A stretch of DNA of 22,234 nt from Bacillota bacterium (GCA_023396535.1 JAEWWD010000258.1:1-22234), one strand, 5' to 3'. Shown: positions 7,727 to 15,416, counted from the first letter of the stretch. Numbers and translations are program-made. The notes: a model not told the origin generated them from the sequence alone.

Positions 7727-8761
7727 TCAACCCTCCTTCACGGGTACATCATCCATAACCTTGGGGATCTTGTTTGCTTCCTTCATGGCCTGATACGAAG
7801 ATACGCCGGTACCGATGACGATGATCAGTCCCACCACCGCACGCTGCGCCGTAGGCGGAATGCCCATCAGTATCAGGCTGTTCCGCGCGATCGTGATCAG
7901 CGCGAGGCCCAGCGTTGTCCCCAGCACGGTGCCCTTGCCGCCCGCAATATTCGTGCCGCCAAGTACCGCAGCGGCTATGATGATAAGCTCGCTGCCCATC
8001 AGGTCGGTAGGCACGCAGGTTCGCGCCTGTATGGTGTGCGTGATGCCGGCAAGACCGGCCGCGAAGCCTATGAAGGAATATACGAAAATGGTGATGCCCT
8101 TGATGTTGAAGCCGGCGCGCTCAGCGGAAACCCGGTCTCCGCCCAGCGCGTAAATGCTGCGTCCCAGCATCGTATATTTGAGCAGCAAATATACGATGAG
8201 TATAATGCCCAGCAGGAACCAGAATGTTACCGGCAATATCGATGTATAGTTCTCGCCCTGCACATGGAAAATCTCCGCCTTGCTCATGGCCTCCATGGGC
8301 GGGGTCAGGCGGTTGACGGGTTTTGCGCCCAGCAGGGAGATCAACAGCCCGTGAAATACGCTGGAGGTGCCCAGCGTCACGATGAACGCCGGCAGCTTGA
8401 ACAGCGCAATGATCAGGCCGTTGACGGTGCCCAGCGTAACACCTATCACGCAGGCCAGCAATATGGGCCAGACGACGGAACCGTTGTACGAGATAGTAGC
8501 GCACAGCTTGCTGGTGATATACATGGAGCAGACGGCAATCGCAGGGAACGAAACGTCTATGCCGCCCGCGATGATGCCCAGCATGACCGCGTATACCATG
8601 ATGCCGTTGACAACCGCGGCCTTTAATATATCCACCAGGTTATTCGCCGTAAAGAATACGGGGCTGCGCAGCCCTATGATCAGGCACAGTACCAATACGG
8701 CCAGCGCGACATAGAATTCATTTCTTTTCAAGAGCTTTTTTACAGGGGAGTTTGTATTCAT
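7727..8761 (-). CDS. RbsC-type sugar ABC transporter permease (first of two)
   Basis: A 344-residue membrane permease homologous to its neighbour and to the RbsC/LsrC/RhaP group. It shows AGGIDVSFPAIAVCS near 65-80, ALGGDRVSAERAGFNI near 205-220 as the cytoplasmic coupling region, and LGGTNIAGGKGTVLGTTLG near 270-290, a conserved block of this family. The ATG at 8761 has an AAGGAGGGG site eight bases upstream. It lies 16 bases after the ATPase stop and ends two bases before the start of the second permease. Two different permease genes rather than one repeated gene is the arrangement seen in Lsr and rhamnose importers and unlike the single-permease ribose system. Confidence 0.93.
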   Translation of the reverse strand: MNTNSPVKKLLKRNEFYVALAVLVLCLIIGLRSPVFFTANNLVDILKAAVVNGIMVYAVMLGIIAGGIDVSFPAIAVCSMYITSKLCATISYNGSVVWPILLACVIGVTLGTVNGLIIALFKLPAFIVTLGTSSVFHGLLISLLGAKPVNRLTPPMEAMSKAEIFHVQGENYTSILPVTFWFLLGIILIVYLLLKYTMLGRSIYALGGDRVSAERAGFNIKGITIFVYSFIGFAAGLAGITHTIQARTCVPTDLMGSELIIIAAAVLGGTNIAGGKGTVLGTTLGLALITIARNSLILMGIPPTAQRAVVGLIIVIGTGVSSYQAMKEANKIPKVMDDVPVKEG

Positions 8762-8777
8762 ATTCTGTTCCCCCTCC

Positions 8778-10271
8778 TTACGCTTCGCTCAGCTTGTGAG
8801 ATACGATTTCGGGCGTAAGCTCACAGGTATTCATACGGCCGACGATTCTGCCTTTTCTCATAACCAGCACGCGATTGCAGTTATCCAAAACTTCGGGAAT
8901 ATCGTCGGATATGATGATAACGCCCATCCCCTGTCCGGCCAGCTTTCTGGCATACGCGTGAATATCAGTTTTGGAGCCGATATCGACGCCGACGGTGGGG
9001 CTGTTCAAAATAAGCACTTTAGGTTTTGTGGAAAGCCACTTCGCAAGCACTACGCGCTGCTGATTGCCGCCGGAGAGGCTCTGTACCGGCAGTTCGCCCG
9101 AAGGGGTGACGATGCTTAGCTCGTCGATCCATTCCTTGGTACGTTCACGCGTTCTCTGCTTGCTGATGAGCCTGCCCTTGCCAAGCACGTTGTCTACGGT
9201 AGCCGCGACGGTGTTGTTGTTGATGGAATGCGGCAAAAACAGGCCTTCCGTCAACCGATCCTCCGGCACATAGGCGATGCCGTGCTTAATCGCATCCTTC
9301 ACAGAACCCGGCTTCACAGGGGAACCATTTACGAGAAGACGCCCCTTTTGAATTTTTTCGAGGCCAAACAACGCCCGCGCAAGCTCGCTGCGCCCCGAGC
9401 CCAGAAGTCCCGTAATGCCAATGATTTCGCCCGGGTACAGCTCGAATGAGATATCGTCAAACAGGTCTCTGATCCCGATACCTTCCACTTTCAGCAACGG
9501 CTCGCCATCAGTAACTGTGGGACCCACAAAGCATGAAGTCTCTATATTTCGGCCGGTCATGTAATAAATGAATTTCTCCCGGTCGAAGTCCTTCATCGGC
9601 CCTTCGATTACCTTTTTGCCGTTGCGCAGTATTGTAAGTTCTTCCGCGATTTCGAACACTTCCTCCAGCTTATGGCTGACGAACAGTATCGAAATACCCT
9701 TCTTCTGCAAATCGCGCACCACGGCAAACAGGCTGTCCACCTCTTTGCGGGTAAGCGCCGTCGTGGGTTCGTCCATGACGAGCAGCTTGGCGTCCTGCAG
9801 AAGCGCTCTGCAGATAGCCACAAGCTGTCGGTCCGCAACGGAAAGCCCGCCCACCTGCGCGTCGAGATCGATGTGAATATCGATCATATCCAGCGCCCGC
9901 TGCGCATTCTTCTTGATGGACGGCCAATCCACCAGCTTCTTGCCATGCAGCCTTTCCAGGCTGAGCCCAATATTTTCCGCAACCGTCAGGTTGGGAAATA
10001 TGGAGAAATCCTGATAGATGATCTGAATACCCTCGTGTATGGCCTGTAGGGGCGTCAGCTTATGGAATACCTTCCCCGCTATTTCAATTTCACCTTTATC
10101 CGGCGTATAGAAGCCGGAAATGACCTTGATAAGCGTGGATTTACCGCCGCCGTTCTCTCCGGCCAGGCAACGGATCTCCCCTTCGTAAATGGTCATATCA
10201 ACATCCTGGAGCGCATGGACGCCCGCAAAGGATTTGGATATGCCCGTTAGCTTGATAAAGGGTTTTCGCAT
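8778..10271 (-). CDS. sugar ABC transporter ATPase with two nucleotide-binding domains (RbsA/LsrA type)
   Basis: A 497-residue double ATPase of the MglA/RbsA/LsrA group that powers the two permeases. The first domain has Walker A GENGGGKST (38-46; usually GENGAGKST), Q-loop Gln87, signature LSVADRQ (143-149), Walker B LLVMDEPT (163-170) and H-loop His200. The second domain has the degenerate P-loop GSGRSE (291-296) usual for this family and a perfect LSGGNQQ (399-405). Its Walker B reads VLILNSPTVGVD (419-430), with Asn and Ser where Asp and Glu normally sit, so that site is probably catalytically dead. The start is placed at 10271 (MRKPF) because AAGGAAGG lies about seven bases upstream; more upstream ATGs lie on or before that site. 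A near-consensus promoter sits 60-90 bases upstream. Confidence 0.93.
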   Translation of the reverse strand: MRKPFIKLTGISKSFAGVHALQDVDMTIYEGEIRCLAGENGGGKSTLIKVISGFYTPDKGEIEIAGKVFHKLTPLQAIHEGIQIIYQDFSIFPNLTVAENIGLSLERLHGKKLVDWPSIKKNAQRALDMIDIHIDLDAQVGGLSVADRQLVAICRALLQDAKLLVMDEPTTALTRKEVDSLFAVVRDLQKKGISILFVSHKLEEVFEIAEELTILRNGKKVIEGPMKDFDREKFIYYMTGRNIETSCFVGPTVTDGEPLLKVEGIGIRDLFDDISFELYPGEIIGITGLLGSGRSELARALFGLEKIQKGRLLVNGSPVKPGSVKDAIKHGIAYVPEDRLTEGLFLPHSINNNTVAATVDNVLGKGRLISKQRTRERTKEWIDELSIVTPSGELPVQSLSGGNQQRVVLAKWLSTKPKVLILNSPTVGVDIGSKTDIHAYARKLAGQGMGVIIISDDIPEVLDNCNRVLVMRKGRIVGRMNTCELTPEIVSHKLSEA

Positions 10272-10332
10272 ATACATTCCTTCCTTTTCGAACCGCAGCA
10301 ATACAGCGCCGATAAAATAATTTTATGAGTCC

Positions 10333-10361
10333 AGTATAACGTGAAAATGGCGCTCTTCCAA
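10333..10361 (-). promoter_or_regulatory. internal promoter before the ABC ATPase gene
   Basis: On the minus strand TTGGAA (-35, 10356-10361) and TATACT (-10, 10333-10338) are separated by exactly 17 bases. This matches sigma-A consensus at four and five of six positions. It would allow the ATPase, permease and DhaKL genes to be transcribed independently of the kinase and binding protein. Confidence 0.6.
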
Positions 10362-10530
10362 TTATTATAATACAAAATGGTCCTGAAAAAATGAAACCGC
10401 CGGAAAGTGAAATCGGAAGCACTTTACAGCAGTCATCCGGCGCCCTGCGTCAGGTACCCGATTAATAAATTCAGCCCGGATGCCCGACGGTTTTCGCCAA
10501 TCCGTCATTTCTCACTTTAGTGCTACTTTG

Positions 10531-10565
10531 AGCCCGGCCGGCCTTAAGACCGGCCGGGCTTTTTC
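10531..10565. terminator. strong GC hairpin after the sugar-binding protein gene; U-tract on the plus strand
   Basis: Eleven perfectly paired bases, AGCCCGGCCGG (10531-10541) and CCGGCCGGGCT (10550-10560), enclose an eight-base loop. The T-run (TTTTT, 10561-10564 and adjoining T) follows on the plus strand, opposite to all genes here; on the minus strand the stem is followed by CAAAG. For the minus-strand operon it more likely acts as a 3' stabiliser or partial terminator, allowing more binding protein than membrane components. Confidence 0.6.
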
Positions 10566-10589
10566 TTGCATTACGCGCCGGTGGACGAA

Positions 10590-11648
10590 TTAGAAGCTGT
10601 AATCGCCCATGTTGCTCTTATCGACATCGATCCACGCAGAGCCGTAGAACACTTTGCCGACGAGCTTGAGGTTCTGGTAGCCTTCCGCCTGGAGGCTCAT
10701 GCCGTCCGAGGGGGTCTCGCCCTTAAGGATCATCAGAGCCAGCTCATTCATGGCGTAGCCGGCCTTGGCGGGATCCCAGAATGAGATCTTGTCGATAGCG
10801 CCGGTCTCGAGGTACTGGCCAGCAACGGAGACGAGCGAGGTGCCGATGACGACCGTGCTATCCTGCTTGCCCATTTCGTCGATCGCCTTGCCAACGCCCA
10901 CGACGTCCGTCATAGCGGAGCCCTGGAAGCCAACGAGGTTCGGGTAAGCCTTGAGCAGCTCAAGAGTCTTGTTGTAGGCGTTGTCGATGTTCTCGGTGCT
11001 CTCGTTCTTGTTCTGAACGAGCTCCATATCCGGGTACTTCTCAGTCTGCACCGCGGTGGAACCGTCGACCCACTCATTGTGGGAGGTAGCCGTCAGAGAA
11101 CCGACGAAGGTGGTGTACTGGCCCTTGCCGCCCATCATTTCGCCGAGCATTCCCATGAAGTGCTTGCCGTATTCGGTGTTGTCGAACGCTTCGATGTCGT
11201 AGTTGGCGTTCTGGATGTTGGAAGCCTCATGCGCGATGACGACGATGCCGGCATCCATGGCCTTCTTCAGAACGGCCTCAAGGGATTCGGTGGAGTTCGG
11301 GACTACGCAGATGGCGTCAACGCCCTGTGCGATGAGGTCGTCGATGATACGAACCTGCTCAGCGGGGTCTGCGGTGGAGTGGCCGGTCTGCCAAGCGTCC
11401 ATGCCGGTATCGGCGGCGAACTGATTGACGCCTTCTTCCATCCTGTCGAACCAAGCAACGCCGGTCAGCTTGACGACGGTCGCGATCTTATACACCTTAT
11501 CGGCGGGAGCGGGCGCTTCGGTAGCGGCGGGCGCTTCAGTCGCGGCCGCAGGCGCTTCGGTAGCAGCGGGAGCGGGCGTGGGCGCGGTGCAGCCGGCTAC
11601 CATTACGATCATGGTCACGGCCATGAGCAGAGCGAGCAATTTTTTCAT
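10590..11648 (-). CDS. sugar-binding lipoprotein of the LsrB/RhaS family (ABC importer)
   Basis: A 352-residue extracytoplasmic substrate-binding protein. The lipoprotein signal ends in a VAGC lipobox with Cys20. Residues 21-50 are a low-complexity tether of repeated ATEAPA units. The binding domain (about 53-352) aligns from memory with LsrB and rhamnose-binding RhaS: KIATVVKLTGVAWF at the start, a DAICVVPNSTESL strand, KISFWDPAKAGYAM, and a C-terminal KSNMGDYSF. The known AI-2-contacting residues of LsrB are mostly changed: Lys35 is kept (Lys60), but the Asp116, Asp166-Gln167, Pro220 and Ala222 positions read Glu/Ala, Ser-His, Gln and Ser. The ligand is therefore probably a sugar other than AI-2. 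The ATG at 11648 has a perfect AAGGAGG. A stable hairpin follows the gene, consistent with high expression relative to the transporter genes. Confidence 0.92.
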   Translation of the reverse strand: MKKLLALLMAVTMIVMVAGCTAPTPAPAATEAPAAATEAPAATEAPAPADKVYKIATVVKLTGVAWFDRMEEGVNQFAADTGMDAWQTGHSTADPAEQVRIIDDLIAQGVDAICVVPNSTESLEAVLKKAMDAGIVVIAHEASNIQNANYDIEAFDNTEYGKHFMGMLGEMMGGKGQYTTFVGSLTATSHNEWVDGSTAVQTEKYPDMELVQNKNESTENIDNAYNKTLELLKAYPNLVGFQGSAMTDVVGVGKAIDEMGKQDSTVVIGTSLVSVAGQYLETGAIDKISFWDPAKAGYAMNELALMILKGETPSDGMSLQAEGYQNLKLVGKVFYGSAWIDVDKSNMGDYSF

Positions 11649-11720
11649 GATTTTTCCTCCTTGAAGTATGTTGTTTATGTTATCCGCCGTATGGCAGGCA
11701 ACATCGATATTTCGTTCCGC

Positions 11721-13382
11721 CTATCCTCGCTGGATGTCCAGCAGGCGCTTGACGGGGCTGCCCTCCCGGGCCATGCTGTCATGCAGCTCACGATAGATCG
11801 CAAACAGCTTTTTATATTGTTCCACATTTTGCGGAACCGGCCGGTATTCTCTCGAGGGCGGAGGCACCATAGCGGACACGGCTTGCGCGTAATCTGCATA
11901 ACCGCCAAGCTCAGGGCCCGCACAGACCGCCGCCATAATGGCGGTACCCATGGCCGACGCCTGCTTGACCGCGCTCACCTTGATCGGCATGCCCAAGACG
12001 TCCGCAAATATCTGCATCAGCACTTCGTTCTTCTGCGCCAGGCCTCCGCATGCGTAAAGCGAGTCGATCGGCACACGATAATCGGAAAACTGATCCAGTA
12101 TTACCTTTGTGCCAAATGCGGTGGATTCCAGCAGCGCCCTGTAGACCTCCTCCGGTTTGGTGGAAAGCGTTAATCCAATAAGAAGCCCGGTCAAGTTGGA
12201 GTCCTGCAATATGCTGCGGTTGCCGTTCATCCAATCCAGCGCCAGTACGCCGCTTTCGCCAACTTTGAGCGCGCCGGCCTTTTCATTCATAAGCTGCATG
12301 ACGTGAATTCCACGCGCTTTTGCTTCAGCCGAATACGATTCCGGCAGGAACCCGGAACAGAACCAGTCAAAAATGTCGCCTACCGCGCTCTGCCCCGCCT
12401 CATAACAATAATACCCTGGTATGACGCCTTCAAAATACGCCGCGCTCATTCCGGGAATTTTTTCCAGGTGCTCGGAAAGCATCATATGACAGAGCGAGGT
12501 ACCCATGACAAGCGTCATAACGTTAGGCTCCACGATACCCACGCCGGGCATCGTGCAGGCTGCATCTGCATGGGAGGAGCAGATGACCACATTTTCATGC
12601 AAGCCCAGCTTGTGCGCCATCTCGGCCGTCAGCCGCCCGGCCGGAGTCCCGACGGGAACGACATTGGTCAGATGCTTATCTTCCACAATGTTCTCAAGCC
12701 GCGCATCCAGGCCACGGAAAAAATTCCGGCTGGGAAAACGCATTGTTTTGTTATCGTGGAAGCCCTTGGCCGCCGCAAACACGCCGCTGCGCACGATGCG
12801 GCCGCACAGCTTGTATACTACAAAATCCCCGCCTTCCAGAAATGTGTAGGCCTTTTCATAAATCTCGGGGTCTTTGCGCAGGACCTCCCAAATCTTCGGA
12901 AACAGCCATTCGGAAGATGCCCGAAGGCCATAATAATCCAGCACATCCAATCCGTTCTTTTGAACGTATTCCGTGATCTCGTCCGCTTCTTTCAATGCGG
13001 TATGGTTTTTCCACAGCTTGACCCACGCGTGGGGACGCTTGCGATATTCCGGCAACTGGCACATCGGCCTGCCGTCTTCGGTCACGGGCATCACGGTGCA
13101 GGTCGTAAAATCCACGCCGATGGCAATCACATCGCCAGGAGCGATTCCGGAAGAACGCAGAACCGACGGAATACAATGGCACAGCGCGGCGATATAGTCG
13201 TCAGGGTCCTGCAGCGCCCAGCCAGGCCCTTCCAGCTTCATGCCGTTGAGGCTGTCCGTAATTACGCCCGCGGGATACGTATAGACTTCTTCCGCAACGA
13301 TGGCGCCGTCGCGCAAGCGCACAAGCGCGCTGCGCATGGAAAGCGTGCCAAAGTCGCAGCCTATGACAAACCGATCCGACAT
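11721..13382 (-). CDS. araB: AraB-type FGGY kinase (ribulokinase-like)
   Basis: A 553-residue FGGY carbohydrate kinase that resembles L-ribulokinase more than xylulokinase or LsrK. It begins FVIGCDFGTLSMRSALV (5-21). Other AraB-like blocks are WALQDPDDY (55-63), GVDFTTCTVMPV (89-100), PHAWVKLWKNH (117-127), SSEWLFPKI (156-164), MGTSLCHMML (293-302) and IPGYYCYEAGQSAVGDIF (321-338). The likely catalytic base is Asp273 in SHADAACTMPGVG. The C-terminal ATP-binding half carries YACGGLAQKNEVLMQIFADV. AraB enzymes accept several 2-ketopentoses, so the substrate is open; no araA or araD is in the window. The ATG at 13382 has an AAGGGGGG site. It is the first gene of the operon, with the binding-protein gene starting 72 bases after its stop, and a consensus promoter lies about 200 bases upstream. 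Confidence 0.85.
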   Translation of the reverse strand: MSDRFVIGCDFGTLSMRSALVRLRDGAIVAEEVYTYPAGVITDSLNGMKLEGPGWALQDPDDYIAALCHCIPSVLRSSGIAPGDVIAIGVDFTTCTVMPVTEDGRPMCQLPEYRKRPHAWVKLWKNHTALKEADEITEYVQKNGLDVLDYYGLRASSEWLFPKIWEVLRKDPEIYEKAYTFLEGGDFVVYKLCGRIVRSGVFAAAKGFHDNKTMRFPSRNFFRGLDARLENIVEDKHLTNVVPVGTPAGRLTAEMAHKLGLHENVVICSSHADAACTMPGVGIVEPNVMTLVMGTSLCHMMLSEHLEKIPGMSAAYFEGVIPGYYCYEAGQSAVGDIFDWFCSGFLPESYSAEAKARGIHVMQLMNEKAGALKVGESGVLALDWMNGNRSILQDSNLTGLLIGLTLSTKPEEVYRALLESTAFGTKVILDQFSDYRVPIDSLYACGGLAQKNEVLMQIFADVLGMPIKVSAVKQASAMGTAIMAAVCAGPELGGYADYAQAVSAMVPPPSREYRPVPQNVEQYKKLFAIYRELHDSMAREGSPVKRLLDIQRG

Positions 13383-13549
13383 ACGTATCCCCCCTTCACT
13401 GATACTTTACAGCGGCAACGCCGCAATATATAACGATTTCTTATGGAATGCGTTTGAGCAGTGTATCGATCTGGATTTACGGGTTATACGCGCCAAGCCG
13501 CCCAAGCCGTGTTCCACCGCGCTTCTTTGACAAACGGGTTACGGTTCCA

Positions 13550-13569
13550 CATACGCAACCGCCCGTATG
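13550..13569 (-). other. 5' leader hairpin of the ribulokinase transcript
   Basis: CATACG and CGTATG form a six-base stem with an eight-base loop, about 8-27 bases after the expected transcription start. A hairpin at a 5' end can protect mRNA. No riboswitch family was recognised in the rest of the leader. Confidence 0.35.
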
Positions 13570-13583
13570 GCAGTACATCAGAG

Positions 13584-13611
13584 ATTATATCAAACGGTGG
13601 ACTTTTGTCAA
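13584..13611 (-). promoter_or_regulatory. consensus promoter for the ribulokinase/ABC/DhaKL operon
   Basis: On the minus strand TTGACA (13606-13611) and TATAAT (13584-13589) are both perfect, with 16-base spacing. Transcription would begin near 13577, leaving a leader of about 190 bases. A promoter this strong usually needs a repressor in catabolic operons. Confidence 0.75.
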
Positions 13612-13634
13612 CATGGTATCGGTTTGTTAATATA

Positions 13635-13668
13635 TGCATACCGTTTCCTGTTATCAATTGCATACCGT
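13635..13668. repeat. two direct repeats TGCATACCGT between divergent promoters (operator candidate)
   Basis: TGCATACCGT occurs at 13635-13644 and again at 13659-13668, 24 bases apart start to start and each followed by a pyrimidine-rich TTC. An inverted partial copy (GGTAT) lies at 13615-13619. They lie between the -35 boxes of two divergent promoters, as expected for a shared regulator site. The protein that binds is unknown. Confidence 0.5.
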
Positions 13669-13690
13669 CTTCTATTTTGATCGCCTCAAG

Positions 13691-13718
13691 TTGACAAGCA
13701 CGCGCGCTGTGCTATAGT
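13691..13718 (+). promoter_or_regulatory. promoter for the AllA-like gene
   Basis: TTGACA at 13691-13696 and TATAGT at 13713-13718 are 16 bases apart, matching consensus at six and five of six positions. An AGGAGG ribosome binding site (13734-13739) follows, nine bases before the start codon. Confidence 0.75.
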
Positions 13719-13748
13719 CTAATTAACAAAAACAGGAGGCGTTCGCAT

Positions 13749-14246
13749 ATGCGTGTTATCAAACCTGAACCTCTCACTATGGAAGCCTTTGCACCATTTG
13801 GAACATTCACGTCCGTGCTGAACCCGGAAGGCCCCTCTTTGAGCGGTGAACTCCATACCTTCTACAGGGACAGCTCCCGCTACTATTACCAGGGAGACCT
13901 TCCCATCGGCTTCTCCCCCATCGCAGTGAAAAAGCCGGAGAAAATGGTGATCAGCTGTGCGGAATACCACAATACCACCTGCGAGGCGATCATGGCGGTC
14001 AATGACGACTTCATCCTGCATGTCGCGCCCGCGAACGGCGGAACGCCGGACCCCGCCGCCACCAAGGTATTCCTGGTGCCCAAGGGCGTCATCGTCACGA
14101 TGCTCCCCGGCGTGTGGCATCTCTGCCCGCTGCCCAAATCCGAGCCCGTCCTGCACGCCCTGATCGTGCTGCCGGAAAGAGCCTACATGAATGATTTCCA
14201 TATTGAAAATTTCAAGGAAGCGGATTGTTTCGAGATCAAATTGTAA
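13749..14246 (+). CDS. ureidoglycolate-lyase-family (AllA-like) cupin-fold protein
   Basis: A 165-residue protein resembling the AllA/ureidoglycolate lyase family (PF04115) in length and motif order: an N-terminal LTMEAFAPFGTF (9-20), central AEYHNTTCEAIMAV (71-84), DFILHVAPANGGTPDP (87-102), and PGVWHLCPLP (120-129), which matches the family's GVWHH region. True AllA acts in allantoin breakdown, but no purine-catabolism gene is near. All its neighbours handle sugars, so a role as a sugar or sugar-phosphate isomerase, mutarotase or lyase is more plausible; that is inference. It is monocistronic with its own promoter, AGGAGG site and terminator, and diverges from the ribulokinase operon, with which it may share control. 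A different small cupin family cannot be excluded. Confidence 0.7.
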   Translation: MRVIKPEPLTMEAFAPFGTFTSVLNPEGPSLSGELHTFYRDSSRYYYQGDLPIGFSPIAVKKPEKMVISCAEYHNTTCEAIMAVNDDFILHVAPANGGTPDPAATKVFLVPKGVIVTMLPGVWHLCPLPKSEPVLHALIVLPERAYMNDFHIENFKEADCFEIKL

Positions 14247-14264
14247 TCTCTCACGCGATCCAAT

Positions 14265-14300
14265 GCGGGCTGTCGGCATTCCGGCAGCCTGCGTTATTTT
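14265..14300 (+). terminator. Rho-independent terminator of the AllA-like gene
   Basis: A 12-base-pair stem (14265-14276 with 14281-14292, including two G-U pairs) with loop CATT is followed by GTTATTTT. It lies 18 bases after the stop. It touches the end of the convergent M42 peptidase gene (14299), so plus-strand transcripts stop right at that gene's 3' end. Confidence 0.75.
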
Positions 14301-15402
14301 ACAGCACGATCTTCTTAAGGGTATAGGACGGATCCCATGCATCCGCAAAACACGTCAACAGCTTGATCGTGGACTGCATGTCTTTGAGGCTGGCGGTTTC
14401 GACAGGGGTATGGGCATACCGCGTCGGTATAGAGATACTCGCCGTAGCCACGCCCTTGGTTCCGGAAATCGCGACATACGCCGTTTCCGTCAAGAGCCCC
14501 CTGCAGACCTCCCGCTGGTAGGGGATGCCGTTCTTTTCGCATGTCCGCTCCAGAAAATGCACCAGCGCCTCATTGGGCACTATGCCGTTGAGCGTGCCGC
14601 GCCCATGGTAATTCAGGTAGGTAAACGCCGGCCCGCTCCCCAGGCGCACGTCCGTTGCTCCGCCGATATCCGGCGTATCGCCGGCGGGGGTAATATCCAG
14701 GCCTATCGCGATATCCGCGTCCACCGCGCGCGCGGCGGGCATGATGCCCCGGATATTGAACTCCTCCTGCACGCTCGCGACCAGATAGTAATCCGCGGAG
14801 ATCGATTTCCCCTTGAGATATCGTGCCAGTTCCAGCAGCACCAGCAGCCCCGCGCGGTCGTCCAGTGATTTTGTGGAAATGATGTCGTTCGCAAGCTCCG
14901 TAAAGCTGTGCGCGAAGCTGACGACGCAGCCTTCCGTGATGTCCAGTGCGTTCACCTGCTCCTTGCTGGTGCAGCCGATATCCAGAAACAGCTCCGAAAG
15001 CTCCGGCACACGGGATTTATCCGCCGCTGACATGAAATGGTGCGACTTCGCGCCCACGATACCTTTCACGGCTTTGCCGCCGTGCGTACGCACGTGGAAC
15101 ACGGTGCCCTCTATAATGTGACTGTTGACCGCCGTAAGACGCTCCAGCCGTAAAAAGCCGTTGCCTTCCACCTTTTTGACCATCAGGCCCACTTCATCCA
15201 TGTGGGCGAACAGGAGTATGCGCTGCGCATCCGGCTTGCCGCTCTTAAATACGGCCGTGACATTGCCCAGCATATCCACCGATACGTCGCCGGTGGTCTC
15301 CCTGAACTTGTCATACATATACCGGACCACCTCGTCCTCGCGGGACGATATGCCGGTCAATTCGGTGAGCTCCCGAAGCTCCTTTTTCAGACGTTCGATC
15401 AT
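14299..15402 (-). CDS. M42-family metallopeptidase (FrvX/YsdC-like aminopeptidase)
   Basis: A 367-residue cytoplasmic zinc or cobalt peptidase of family M42, formerly often labelled endoglucanase. The expected metal ligands and catalytic residues are visible: His67 and Asp69 in FAHMDEVG, the bridging aspartate in SLDDRAG (179-185), the catalytic and ligand pair Glu213-Glu214 in VQEEF, Asp236 in GLDITPAGDTP, and His331 in RYAHTP. Length is normal (about 350-370), so it should be active. Family members form large tetrahedral complexes that trim short peptides. It is the last gene of the operon with the FGGY kinase and UlaE-like epimerase, starting 14 bases after the epimerase stop. E. coli FrvX is likewise an M42 protein inside a sugar-transport operon, so the association is known, but its reason is not. 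Confidence 0.93.
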   Translation of the reverse strand: MIERLKKELRELTELTGISSREDEVVRYMYDKFRETTGDVSVDMLGNVTAVFKSGKPDAQRILLFAHMDEVGLMVKKVEGNGFLRLERLTAVNSHIIEGTVFHVRTHGGKAVKGIVGAKSHHFMSAADKSRVPELSELFLDIGCTSKEQVNALDITEGCVVSFAHSFTELANDIISTKSLDDRAGLLVLLELARYLKGKSISADYYLVASVQEEFNIRGIMPAARAVDADIAIGLDITPAGDTPDIGGATDVRLGSGPAFTYLNYHGRGTLNGIVPNEALVHFLERTCEKNGIPYQREVCRGLLTETAYVAISGTKGVATASISIPTRYAHTPVETASLKDMQSTIKLLTCFADAWDPSYTLKKIVL

Positions 15403-15416
15403 GTAACTGCCTTTCT

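Larger units (their letters stand above)
10272..10589. other. 318-base gap between the binding-protein and ATPase genes
   Basis: No gene is supported here; the short open frames have no ribosome binding site or family features. The region holds an internal promoter (10333-10361), a second TATAAT about 30 bases further upstream without a good -35, and a strong GC-rich hairpin directly after the binding-protein gene (10531-10560). An inverted pair CATCCGG/CCGGATG also occurs near 10435-10482. Confidence 0.6.
13383..13748. other. 366-base divergent promoter region
   Basis: The region separates the ribulokinase-like gene (minus) from the AllA-like gene (plus). It contains one strong promoter facing each way (13584-13611 minus, 13691-13718 plus) with two exact ten-base direct repeats between them. 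The remainder is a leader of roughly 190 bases for the kinase transcript, with a small 5' hairpin and the repeated phrase AACCCGTAA/AACCCGTTT. No gene is supported. Confidence 0.7.

Noticed and set aside
10198..10422. 74-codon minus-strand frame upstream of the ABC ATPase
   Set aside because: It overlaps the promoter and the first codons of the ATPase gene in another frame and has no ribosome binding site or recognisable domain.
10590..13382. AI-2 (Lsr) uptake system
   Set aside because: The binding-site residues of LsrB are mostly changed, the kinase resembles AraB, and no lsrF or lsrG is present.
12303..13433. Long plus-strand open frames opposite the ribulokinase-like gene and similar ones opposite the kinase at 1965-3572 and the binding protein
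   Set aside because: They are antisense frames produced by codon bias of clearly recognisable minus-strand genes; their translations are Arg/His-rich and show no domains.
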